The notes under the pieces: model-generated
Seen by the model: only the letters and a program-made list of their open reading frames with translations
What the model was told of the DNA's origin: nothing
The model's database searches: none
Program-made: the position numbers and the translations under genes
Shown here: piece after piece, positions 1 through 8,774 of the stretch
Layout of the letters: each line of letters begins with the position of its first letter
How positions within the stretch are numbered: position 1 is the first letter of the stretch
Assembly: GCA_012728555.1 (NCBI GenBank)
Contig: JAAYEW010000128.1
Location: 1 to 46,302 of the forward strand
Direction: 5' to 3'
From: Erysipelothrix sp.
GTDB taxonomy: Bacteria; Bacillota_I; Bacilli_A; Erysipelotrichales; Erysipelotrichaceae
DNA: 46,302 bases

Positions 1-762
1 AATCTTGGATAAATTATCCACAGCCGTCATCCGCACTTCAATCTTAGGATCTTGAGTCAAAATAAACGACAACAGCTTTACAAGCGAATGGGTGTCTTTA
101 TAAACAACTTCATCAACAATTACTTTTTGATCATGACGAACTAAACGAGTATAAGCACGCAAGTCTTGATTATTATAAACACCGATAAATTCTCCATTTT
201 CAGCTTTCACACACTCCATCATTTCTAGATAGTAAGCTTCATCTTTACAAAAATATCCGGTAAAGTACTGAGCATAATATAAGTATGCTTCTAATAAATC
301 CTTCGGGTCTAACCGCAATTTTATTCCGTGGGAATCCATTGGACGAATCATCGATCGTCTTAGTTCATACACATTTTGTTCATAGACTGATTCGAACCCA
401 AAAGGTTCATACATTTCTGGTGAATAACCTTGAATCAACGTCAATAAAAATGTGTTTTCTAACTCTTTAAGCACATAATTCATCAATGTTTTCATATAAC
501 CTTTGTGTTGGTAATCTGGACGTGTGTAGACTCCAACAATATACGCCACTTTCACTATTTTCTGATGGAGCACCATATCATGAGGATGAACCATCAAACT
601 TGAAATAATCTGCTTGTTTTCTTCTAAGATGTAACAGTTACTTGGATTAAAGCGTTTCTGAAAATAATAATCAATCGAGCCAAAATCATCATGACTAAAA
701 ACAGTCTTCCAGTCTTGATAAAGAATCTTTTTGTCAAGGAATGTTGCTTTTCTAATTCTCAT
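1..762 (-). CDS. GNAT/Eis-like N-acetyltransferase, 3' end beyond left window edge
   Basis: Manual minus-strand translation from ATG at 762 gives an open frame to position 1: MRIRKATFLDKKILYQDW...VAYIVGVYTRPDYQHKGYMKTLMNYVL.... It has a GNAT acetyl-CoA-binding-like motif. Absent from the ORF track because no stop lies in the window. Confidence 0.8.
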   Translation of the reverse strand, partial: MRIRKATFLDKKILYQDWKTVFSHDDFGSIDYYFQKRFNPSNCYILEENKQIISSLMVHPHDMVLHQKIVKVAYIVGVYTRPDYQHKGYMKTLMNYVLKELENTFLLTLIQGYSPEMYEPFGFESVYEQNVYELRRSMIRPMDSHGIKLRLDPKDLLEAYLYYAQYFTGYFCKDEAYYLEMMECVKAENGEFIGVYNNQDLRAYTRLVRHDQKVIVDEVVYKDTHSLVKLLSFILTQDPKIEVRMTAVDNLSKI

Positions 763-1012
763 GGTCCTTCAGCTCTCTTTCTTCAAAGTCGACGTCAATG
801 ACATTTGAATCCTGCTTTGTTTGCTGAGTGGAACCATTATAATCACTATATGTTTCGCGATAATTTACTTTTGGTTTTTTCATAAAGAACGAGCGAATAA
901 CGACATACACAATAAAAATTAAAACAAATGGCCACAATACTCGAATCAATGTGACTACTATAAAAACGCTAATGATAAATATTAAAATCCCTAGAAAGCT
1001 ATTGTTGTTCAT
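752..1012 (-). CDS. small membrane protein, unknown function
   Basis: 86-aa ORF with N-terminal hydrophobic segments and an acidic C-terminus (NVIDVDFEERELKD). Overlaps the start of the acetyltransferase gene by 11 nt. Confidence 0.7.
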   Translation of the reverse strand: MNNNSFLGILIFIISVFIVVTLIRVLWPFVLIFIVYVVIRSFFMKKPKVNYRETYSDYNGSTQQTKQDSNVIDVDFEERELKDHEN

Positions 1013-1958
1013 TTAAGTTCTCCTTCTCTTCAATTTTGTTGGCTATCTGTATTAATTTATCCAACCGATGCTTTATCCCTGATTTAGACATCGCAATACC
1101 ACTCTCTTTTTCATAAATTTGGGCTAGTTCTTTTAATGATGCTTCAGGGTTAGAAACACGAAGATTTGCAATATCTATTAATCGTTCATCTAAAAATTGT
1201 AACCGATGATGTTTTTCCAACGTGTTAATCGCAGAAACTTGTTTAGAACCTGCATTTAGACTTTTAACTTCATTCGCTAACTCACAGTTATCAAGACGAG
1301 TCAGTGAATTATGAAAATCTCTTTGAATTCGAATATTCTCATATTCCATAAGTGATTGATGAGCTTTCATTAACCGTAACACATCAGCAATCTGATCACT
1401 TGCTTTGATATAAACAATAGTTTGATTTCTGCGACTGGTTACTTTCGCGTTGATAGCATACCTTGATAACAATTCTATTAAATGATCTCTATGAACGTTT
1501 TTATTAACCCTGAACTCTAAGTGATAATTGCTAGAACGCGGGGAATTAACAGAGCCACTTGCTAAAAACCAGCCTGCGATATAGGCAGAAATTGTTTGAT
1601 CACTCGCAACTAAACGAACCGATAATAAGTCGTGTAACCCTTGATTAGTCCATAGACCTAAGTCCTCTAAAATAATCTTTGTTTTTTCATGAACAACAAT
1701 TTCATAAATGTTATCCTTTTTTAAGTTCACTCGTTTAAACGTATTTAACTTCGTTTGAACTTGGTAAATCTGTTTGACTAATTGAACGAATCGTTTCGCA
1801 ATTAACGCTTGAGAAAACGTCGCTTGTAACTGAAGATTCTTATTCGAAATCACGATCGAGGCGTTGCCCATAATTAAGGCAGCTAATTGGGCTTTCGCTT
1901 CATTATCAGATAAATCATTTAAGGTAATTTCATTCTTTACATATTGAGTAAACGACAT
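999..1958 (-). CDS. whiA: DNA-binding protein WhiA
   Basis: WhiA/LAGLIDADG-like sequence with C-terminal HTH (NPEASLKELAQIYEKESGIAMSKSGIKHRLDKL). Located next to yvcK and rapZ. Confidence 0.95.
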   Translation of the reverse strand: MSFTQYVKNEITLNDLSDNEAKAQLAALIMGNASIVISNKNLQLQATFSQALIAKRFVQLVKQIYQVQTKLNTFKRVNLKKDNIYEIVVHEKTKIILEDLGLWTNQGLHDLLSVRLVASDQTISAYIAGWFLASGSVNSPRSSNYHLEFRVNKNVHRDHLIELLSRYAINAKVTSRRNQTIVYIKASDQIADVLRLMKAHQSLMEYENIRIQRDFHNSLTRLDNCELANEVKSLNAGSKQVSAINTLEKHHRLQFLDERLIDIANLRVSNPEASLKELAQIYEKESGIAMSKSGIKHRLDKLIQIANKIEEKENLNEQQ

Positions 1959-1960
1959 AT

Positions 1961-2905
1961 TTATAAAACCTTATCTAAAACATTTTGGAAAGTTTCTTTT
2001 ATTTTAAACGGACTATGACGAATCATATCCTCTTCAAAACTTAATAACTTAGTACAAACGACTTGGTAAGGATGATTTTCTTCAGTTATCTTGATGACAG
2101 TTTGTGAATGTTCATCATATTTATTCAGTAATCTCTCTGGAATATTATCATCCGCATAGACAACAGCATCTACTTTGACACCATGTTTTTCTATCATATT
2201 TACGTGTTCTTCCATATTGTATCCATCTGTTTCCCCTGGTTCACTCATAATATTACAATAATAGACCGTCGGACACGGATTGTTATTGACTGCATCCGCA
2301 ATTTCTTCAATTATTAAATTCGGTAAAATACTCGTAAACAGAGAACCAATACCAAGAATAATCAAATCTGCTTTACGAATAGCTTGTAACGCTTGATAAC
2401 TCGCTTTGACTCGATGATCAAAAAACACCTTACTGATACTGTTATGAACATTAGGAATATTTGCTTCACCTTTAACAATTGTTTCATCTTTCATACGTGC
2501 ATACAACGTAATTGATTCTAATGAACTTGGAAAGATGTCTCCTTTAACATTTAATACTTTTGAGATCGTTGAGATCGCTTCAGAAAGATTACCACCAGAA
2601 CGATCAATCAACGCTTTCATAATTAGGTTCCCTAAATTATGTCCGATGACATCGACATTGTTCTCTCCTTTAAACCGATAATCCATTAAAAACTGGAACA
2701 TTGTTTCTTCTTCTGCCATCGCCGTCATGACATTTCGAATATCTCCTATTGCCGGTATATTATATAGTTCTCGTAAACGTCCTGTTGACCCTCCATTATC
2801 ACTAACCACAACAATCGAGGTTAAATGAATATTATTAAGATGTTTTAATCCTCTCAACATCGTTGCAGAACCATGCCCGCCTCCAATAACAACGACTCTT
2901 AACAC
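1961..2905 (-). CDS. yvcK: YvcK/GlmR (CofD-like) protein
   Basis: VVIGGGHGSATMLRGLKHL...VVSDNGGSTGRLR...IPAIGDIRNVM; conserved neighbourhood. Confidence 0.95.
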   Translation of the reverse strand: MLRVVVIGGGHGSATMLRGLKHLNNIHLTSIVVVSDNGGSTGRLRELYNIPAIGDIRNVMTAMAEEETMFQFLMDYRFKGENNVDVIGHNLGNLIMKALIDRSGGNLSEAISTISKVLNVKGDIFPSSLESITLYARMKDETIVKGEANIPNVHNSISKVFFDHRVKASYQALQAIRKADLIILGIGSLFTSILPNLIIEEIADAVNNNPCPTVYYCNIMSEPGETDGYNMEEHVNMIEKHGVKVDAVVYADDNIPERLLNKYDEHSQTVIKITEENHPYQVVCTKLLSFEEDMIRHSPFKIKETFQNVLDKVL

Positions 2906-3840
2906 TATTGTTTACTCTCCTTAGCTTCTTTGACCACAGAACTCAAGTTCTTTTCTGTATCGCGATGATTGACCATAATGTTTAAAGTACGGTGTTCTTC
3001 ATGTGGATTTATAATGGATTCAAATCGCTTGGATGAATAATGATTCGCTAGATATTGAGCAATAACTACCGATCGATGTTGCCCACCAGTACAACCAATC
3101 GCAATCGTGACTGTCGAACGATCCATATTAAGGACACCATCGATAACGACATCTAATAGAGACACTAGCCGATGTAAGAAATTATCACTCTTGCTGTCAC
3201 CTAAAACAGCATCAACAACTTCTTGATCAAGTCCTGTTTTCTCTCTTAACGTTTCTTTCCAATAAGGATTATCTAAAAAACGTACATCAAAAATATAATC
3301 AGCATCGAGAGGGATTCCATAGCGATAGCCAAAGGAAGCAAAAACAATGGCAGCATTAAAACGAAAACTCAGCTCCGTTCGTCTTTCAATTTGTTGAATC
3401 AATTGACGCTTATTCAAATAAGTTGTATCAATCATTGTTTCATCAAATCCTAATAAACGATTCATTTCTTTATACTCAATCTGTATAGCATCGACCTCTG
3501 ATTTAGCTTTCTCTTGTTTCACAAGAGGGTGGACACGACGATTGTACTTGTATCGTTTTAGCAACTCATCACTCGAAGCAGTTAACATGAATACTTGAGG
3601 ATTCAATATATTATAGGCTTCACTGGATAAAAAACGGTTGAAATCCATTATATTTATGCCCAACACTACTTTGTTGTAAAATTCGGTTTCATCATTTTCA
3701 ATTAGTTTATAGAGTTCTTTTAACAAGCTATGAGGAAAGTTATCGATACATAAATAGCCCATGTCTTCGAAAATAGACATTGCTGTTGTTTTTCCTGCAC
3801 CGGACATCCCTGTAATGACAATAACTTTTTTATTTTCCAT
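2905..3840 (-). CDS. rapZ: RNase adapter protein RapZ (YvcJ)
   Basis: Walker A GMSGAGKTTA, C-terminal IGCTGGQHRSVVIAQYL; conserved neighbourhood. Confidence 0.95.
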   Translation of the reverse strand: MENKKVIVITGMSGAGKTTAMSIFEDMGYLCIDNFPHSLLKELYKLIENDETEFYNKVVLGINIMDFNRFLSSEAYNILNPQVFMLTASSDELLKRYKYNRRVHPLVKQEKAKSEVDAIQIEYKEMNRLLGFDETMIDTTYLNKRQLIQQIERRTELSFRFNAAIVFASFGYRYGIPLDADYIFDVRFLDNPYWKETLREKTGLDQEVVDAVLGDSKSDNFLHRLVSLLDVVIDGVLNMDRSTVTIAIGCTGGQHRSVVIAQYLANHYSSKRFESIINPHEEHRTLNIMVNHRDTEKNLSSVVKEAKESKQ

Positions 3841-3848
3841 AAGCCCTC

Positions 3849-5102
3849 CTACCGAATCATTAGAATCGGATTATTAATTAACTCTATTTTACCATTATTC
3901 ACTGTTGATTTCGAACCATCTCTTAGATTCAATGCGATACCATTCAATACATCCACTTTTTTGCTTTCAAGATCAAGGTTCAGTAACAGTTCAAGTTCTT
4001 GGGTTGGTGTATACACTACAAGTCTTAAAACATTGTCTTTATTACTTAATCGATAATCTAACACACCATCTTTGTAGAATCTTTTTCTTAATAGATTCAA
4101 GCGAGTAATCAGGTTACATAGTTCTTCATCAAAATCTCGATTAATCATTTCTTTCTCAAACAAAGGAGTTTCTTGCTGTTGATAACTTTCTTGACCAGCA
4201 TAAACAAAGGCCATCCCCGGTAGCATCATGATATAGCTTAACCATAATCTCTCAAGTTTTTTTCGCTTTAAAACCCTCATGCTTCGTGGTTGATCATGAT
4301 TTTCAATAAAACGCCACTTTATTTTTCCTTTAGACAATGAAGCTGCTTGATAATTGACCAGAGCACAATATACATCAAGGTTTTTTTCACCCTGAAGCAC
4401 TTTAGAAAACTCTTTCCACAAGTCATAATCATAGGAGCCATCGAATATCGAAAGAATTTCAACATCACTGTTAGCTAAATGGTTCTCTTTACGAAGGTGA
4501 TGCAAGAAATCTAAGTCAATACTTTCAGAGAACCACATAAACTCCGGATGAGTTACATTTACTCTTTGTCTTGCTTCTTTCCAGAAATCTAATGGAATTA
4601 AGGATGCGACATCACAACGGACACCATCAATTCCTTTGTTAGACCAATAATAAAGAACATTAATCAGTTCTTCCCACAAGTCTTTGTTATCAAAGTCAAA
4701 ATCAGCAATATCATACCAATCAGCTACACGAGCTGTTGGGTTTTTTTCATTGTCTAAAACATAATATTCTGGATGAGTTGTGATATACGTGTGATCTCTT
4801 CCTGTATGATTAAAGACGATGTCCATGATAACTTTCATATTTAACAAATGAGCCTTATTGATTAGTTCTTGCAGATCATCTAAGGTCCCCAGATCTTCAC
4901 TGACTTCATAATAGTTTGAAATTGCATAAGGACTGCCATAAGTTCCTTTACGATTTAAAACTGAAATGGGATGAAATGGCATTAAATAAAGAATATCAAA
5001 ACCCATCGACTGAATTCGATCAATGTCTTTGATTAACGCCTTTATCGACCCTTCTTCTGTATGATTTCTAATAAATACTTGATAGATTGATTGTGTTAAC
5101 AT
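3849..5102 (-). CDS. GH13 alpha-amylase family glycosidase
   Basis: GH13 motifs: DIVFNHTG, GIDGVRCDVAS, MWFSES, IENHDQPR. Likely start is MLTQSIYQV at 5102 with SD AGGAGAG; the track start at 5120 is a TTG. Confidence 0.9.
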   Translation of the reverse strand: MLTQSIYQVFIRNHTEEGSIKALIKDIDRIQSMGFDILYLMPFHPISVLNRKGTYGSPYAISNYYEVSEDLGTLDDLQELINKAHLLNMKVIMDIVFNHTGRDHTYITTHPEYYVLDNEKNPTARVADWYDIADFDFDNKDLWEELINVLYYWSNKGIDGVRCDVASLIPLDFWKEARQRVNVTHPEFMWFSESIDLDFLHHLRKENHLANSDVEILSIFDGSYDYDLWKEFSKVLQGEKNLDVYCALVNYQAASLSKGKIKWRFIENHDQPRSMRVLKRKKLERLWLSYIMMLPGMAFVYAGQESYQQQETPLFEKEMINRDFDEELCNLITRLNLLRKRFYKDGVLDYRLSNKDNVLRLVVYTPTQELELLLNLDLESKKVDVLNGIALNLRDGSKSTVNNGKIELINNPILMIR

Positions 5103-5148
5103 AAATCTCTCCTTTATCAAAGTTTAACAAATACGGTCTCAATAGAAA

Positions 5149-5179
5149 AGGAAAACCACATAATTCCTTTGGTTTTCCT
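5149..5179 (-). terminator. intrinsic terminator downstream of trxB
   Basis: Perfect 10-bp inverted repeat AGGAAAACCA / TGGTTTTCCT followed by TTTTC on the minus strand. Confidence 0.7.
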
Positions 5180-5186
5180 ATTTCAA

Positions 5187-6107
5187 CTATTTATTTAAAT
5201 AAGCAATTGCTTCTTGAGCAGCTATCGCTCCATCTGCAGTAGCCGTAACAATTTGTCTCAATGTTTTTTGATTCATATCTCCAACTGTGTAAAGACCTTG
5301 AACTGAAGTTTCCATTCTGTCATTCGCAATTGAATACCCTTGGTCATCCAATACACCTAAGTTCTTAAGGTAGGCAGTAGCCGGATCCGATCCTATATAT
5401 GGAAATAAGCAGGACCCTGGTATAATTTTTTGTTCTTTAGTATCGACATGTTCAACTTTTAGTCCACTGAAAACTCCATTTTCAGTCATAATTTCTACTG
5501 GTACGTGTTTCTTAACAATCTCAATCTTAGGGTTATTATAAACTTTTTCTTGAGTTCCAATTTCACCTCTAAAGACATCGCGTCGAATAACAATCGTCAC
5601 TTTGCTAGCGAACTGTGTTAAGTAAAGAGATTCATCAAGAGCAGAGTTTCCTCCACCAACAACAACTACTTCTCTTTCTTTGTAAAATGCTCCATCACAG
5701 ACCGCACAGTAAGAAACTCCTTTTCCAACAAGTTCTTCTTCTTGATCTAGACCAATTTTTCTTTCAACAGTACCAGTCGCTGCGATAACTACTTTAGAAG
5801 TAAAAGTTTCTCCATGCTCTGTTACTACTTCAAAGCCCCCAACGATTTGTTTGACATCAATGACATTACCATAAGCATAAGTTGCACCAAATGATAATGA
5901 ATGTTCATGCATCTTCATTGATAGGTCTACCCCTGTGATAGATTTCTCTCCAGGATAGTTTTCTACAAGATGGGTTTTTACCATCTTTCCTCCAGGTGCA
6001 CTTGATTCTACAATAAGTGTTTTAAGTTCGGCTCTACTAGCGTACACAGCAGCTGACATTCCTGCAGGTCCACTTCCGATAATTATTAAATCGAATAATA
6101 TATCCAT
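5187..6107 (-). CDS. trxB: thioredoxin-disulfide reductase
   Basis: GSGPAGMSAAVYASRA, redox CAVCDG, VVGGGNSALDE, TVGDMNQKTLRQIVTATADGAIAA. Confidence 0.95.
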   Translation of the reverse strand: MDILFDLIIIGSGPAGMSAAVYASRAELKTLIVESSAPGGKMVKTHLVENYPGEKSITGVDLSMKMHEHSLSFGATYAYGNVIDVKQIVGGFEVVTEHGETFTSKVVIAATGTVERKIGLDQEEELVGKGVSYCAVCDGAFYKEREVVVVGGGNSALDESLYLTQFASKVTIVIRRDVFRGEIGTQEKVYNNPKIEIVKKHVPVEIMTENGVFSGLKVEHVDTKEQKIIPGSCLFPYIGSDPATAYLKNLGVLDDQGYSIANDRMETSVQGLYTVGDMNQKTLRQIVTATADGAIAAQEAIAYLNK

Positions 6108-7546
6108 TGTCTTTCCTCCTTCACAATTGAATTTATTTCGTCAATTGACTGTATCATTCTATTTGGTTTTGCGTTTATTAGTTGATCTACACGATTCCCA
6201 TTCGTTGTAAATCCAATGGTATATGCATTCGCATTAATTCCAGTTTCTATATCAACAACACTATCTCCTACAAAGATGACATTATCGTGATAGCCATCGA
6301 GTTGATTCACAATTGTTTCGACAACTCGTTTGTCTGGCTTTACGTATTCTACATTATCAGGGCCAATAAATAAATCAATATACTCTAACATCCCCGTTTG
6401 ATCCAATGCTAGTTTAATCATTTCTGTTTTCTTGTTACTAGCAATCGCAATACAATACCCTTGTGCTTTCAAATCTTTTAGTGATTCCATCGCATGATCC
6501 ATCGGCTTGACTGTCGTTGGATGAAGTTCGATCGCAATTTGACGATATTGGCTAATGAGTTCATCGATATTTGGATTATCCACAACTTTCCTAAAACTCT
6601 CGACCAATGTTGGTCCAATAAAGGAATCCAATACTTCTTCGGATAAATCCATCGTCAATTGTTTACCCTTAAGTACATGTATAAAAGCTTGTTTAATGTT
6701 ACTTTCAGTATCCATTAGAGTCCCATCAAAATCATAAATAATAATCGGTTTCTTGGTTTTAAAGATTTTTCTAATAACACCGAAGTATCCAATAAGACCT
6801 ACAACAATAAATGCTACCGATGTGACTTGGGCAATTTTAAGTCCAGTACCAAAGAATGGTAAATAGTCGGTTCTAAAGGACTCAATGTAGAAACGTACAA
6901 TTCCATACCAGATTAGATAGGCATAGACTAGGTCTCCTTTTTTGTATTGATTTCGTTCATGTAAACCAAAATGAATTACTAAAAAGCCAAAAACATTGAG
7001 AGCTGATTCCATTAAAAACGTTGGCATTCTGTAATGACCAGCAATCAGCATACCTTCTTTAATGAATGTTGGTAATAAAGCAAAGAAACTTTCGTCGACC
7101 ACTGGTCCAAAAGCTTCTTGGTTCATAAAGTTACCCCAGCGTCCTAATGCTTGAGCGACAAGTACGGTGTATAAAATTTGGTCTGCTAAATGTAGAAATT
7201 GAAGCTTTCTTTTCTTAGCAAAATAGTAGCCATAGAGTACTCCAAAAAAGAGACCTCCATGAATCGCAAGTCCACCTTGCATAAAGTTGAATATTTGGAT
7301 TGGATTTTGTAAATAACTGGATAAATCATAGAAAACGACATACCAAAGTCTAGCTCCTAAAATCCCTGATAATAGCGCACCAAAGAAAAGATCTTCAGCG
7401 ATTTCCTTTGAATATCCTTTTTTCTTTAGATTTCGTGCACTGATCGCATACGCGAAGATTGCTCCTAATAAAATAAAAACTGCATAATATTTAATTTCTA
7501 AAGGTCCAACACTGATTAAAGTCTGACGGTCTGGAAAAAACTTCAT
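6086..7546 (-). CDS. lgt: fusion protein: prolipoprotein diacylglyceryl transferase (Lgt) + HAD-family phosphatase (PpaX-like)
   Basis: N-terminal Lgt sequence (GLAIHGGLFFG, ALGRWGNFMNQEAFG) continues in one frame into a HAD domain (IIIYDFDGTLMDTE...VKPDKR...FVGDSVVDIETG). Likely start MKFFPDRQTL at 7546 with a GAGG SD. Confidence 0.93.
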   Translation of the reverse strand: MKFFPDRQTLISVGPLEIKYYAVFILLGAIFAYAISARNLKKKGYSKEIAEDLFFGALLSGILGARLWYVVFYDLSSYLQNPIQIFNFMQGGLAIHGGLFFGVLYGYYFAKKRKLQFLHLADQILYTVLVAQALGRWGNFMNQEAFGPVVDESFFALLPTFIKEGMLIAGHYRMPTFLMESALNVFGFLVIHFGLHERNQYKKGDLVYAYLIWYGIVRFYIESFRTDYLPFFGTGLKIAQVTSVAFIVVGLIGYFGVIRKIFKTKKPIIIYDFDGTLMDTESNIKQAFIHVLKGKQLTMDLSEEVLDSFIGPTLVESFRKVVDNPNIDELISQYRQIAIELHPTTVKPMDHAMESLKDLKAQGYCIAIASNKKTEMIKLALDQTGMLEYIDLFIGPDNVEYVKPDKRVVETIVNQLDGYHDNVIFVGDSVVDIETGINANAYTIGFTTNGNRVDQLINAKPNRMIQSIDEINSIVKEERQWIYYSI

Positions 7547-7623
7547 AAAACACCTCAATTCAAGTTTAATTATATCATCCCCAAGAATTTGCAACAATAC
7601 AAAGACTTCCAACATCTTTTTCC

Positions 7624-7660
7624 AAAAAAAAGACCTGACTATTATTTATCAGGTCTTTTT
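7624..7660 (-). terminator. strong intrinsic terminator between hprK and lgt
   Basis: AGACCTGA / TCAGGTCT stem flanked by A7 and T-runs, so potentially active on both strands. Confidence 0.8.
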
Positions 7661-7800
7661 TATTGTTTTTTATTCAATAAGGGGAAAGAGAGAGTGCAAA
7701 CCAGTATCTTAGGGGGAGAATCTGCTTGCAAGTAAGTTATATTTAACTTACACCCATAGTATACTGGAGAACCCTCTTTAAAATAACGAAAATCTATGTG
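7661..7800 (-). ncRNA. candidate structured RNA (6S-like rod or 3'-UTR/leader element); strand inferred from the terminator
   Basis: Three nested complementary arms: 7685-7690/7774-7779, 7701-7707/7761-7767, 7732-7738/7745-7751. Followed on the minus strand by the 7624-7660 terminator. No ORF in this interval. Confidence 0.35.
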
Positions 7801-7811
7801 AGATTATGGGA

Positions 7812-8765
7812 TTATTTATTTTCTGAATTTTTCTTTTTAATCATATTGTAAACACGTTCTTCAAAATCTTTACTCGAATCAAATCCTCTACGTTTTAAAG
7901 TAAAATCGATTACAGCAGATTCAACCAACATAGCCATGTTTCTTCCTTCTTTAACCGGGAAGACTAATCTAGGGACTTGAATACCTAAGATACTGTAAGG
8001 TTCTGTTTCTTCAATCCCTATTCTCAAATAATCTTTTTGATCATCCCAACTTTCTAAGTTGATTACAAAATCGATCACCGAACGACTCATAACGGCGGAG
8101 GCACCAAACATTTGGGCAGCATTCATAATTCCGATACCTCTTATTTCAAGCATACCACTTAACAATTCAGGAGCATGACCAATAAGCTGTCCATGAGTAC
8201 GTTTAACATCGACTCGATCGTCTGCGATTAAAATGTGTCCGTTACGAATTAATTCTAACGCAATCTCTGACTTACCCATTCCAGAGTCTCCTGTCACCAA
8301 AACACCTTTACCATGAACGTTAACTAATACTCCATGGACATATTCGACTGGAGATAATGCTTCATCTAAATAAGTAACAGTGTCTATTAATAGTTGTGAG
8401 GTTGATAAAGATGATACAAATATCGGGAAGTTCTTACGATTAGCAAGCTCATTTAGAATTGGTGGGCATGGTAAATCATGAGCAATAATAATTGCCGGTG
8501 TCCAACCATCGGTTAACATTTCGAATCGTTCCCATTGGTCTTCTTCTTTCATTTGATTGACATATGCCATTTCTTTAAGTCCCATAATGACGACTCGACG
8601 AGGTTCTGTGTGATCATAAAATCCAGCTAATTCCAGCCCAGGTCGATTGACATCGGGAACAATAATCCATCGTTCCAACGATTGATCATTTCCTGTAATT
8701 TGTTCAAAATTAAAATGCTCTTTAAAATCACGAATCAAACATTTGATTTCTTCTTGATGCTCCAT
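7812..8765 (-). CDS. hprK: HPr kinase/phosphorylase
   Basis: Walker A GDSGMGKSEIALELI, signature MLEIRGIGIMN; adjacent to lgt. Confidence 0.95.
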   Translation of the reverse strand: MEHQEEIKCLIRDFKEHFNFEQITGNDQSLERWIIVPDVNRPGLELAGFYDHTEPRRVVIMGLKEMAYVNQMKEEDQWERFEMLTDGWTPAIIIAHDLPCPPILNELANRKNFPIFVSSLSTSQLLIDTVTYLDEALSPVEYVHGVLVNVHGKGVLVTGDSGMGKSEIALELIRNGHILIADDRVDVKRTHGQLIGHAPELLSGMLEIRGIGIMNAAQMFGASAVMSRSVIDFVINLESWDDQKDYLRIGIEETEPYSILGIQVPRLVFPVKEGRNMAMLVESAVIDFTLKRRGFDSSKDFEERVYNMIKKKNSENK

Positions 8766-8774
8766 ATTTTCTCC

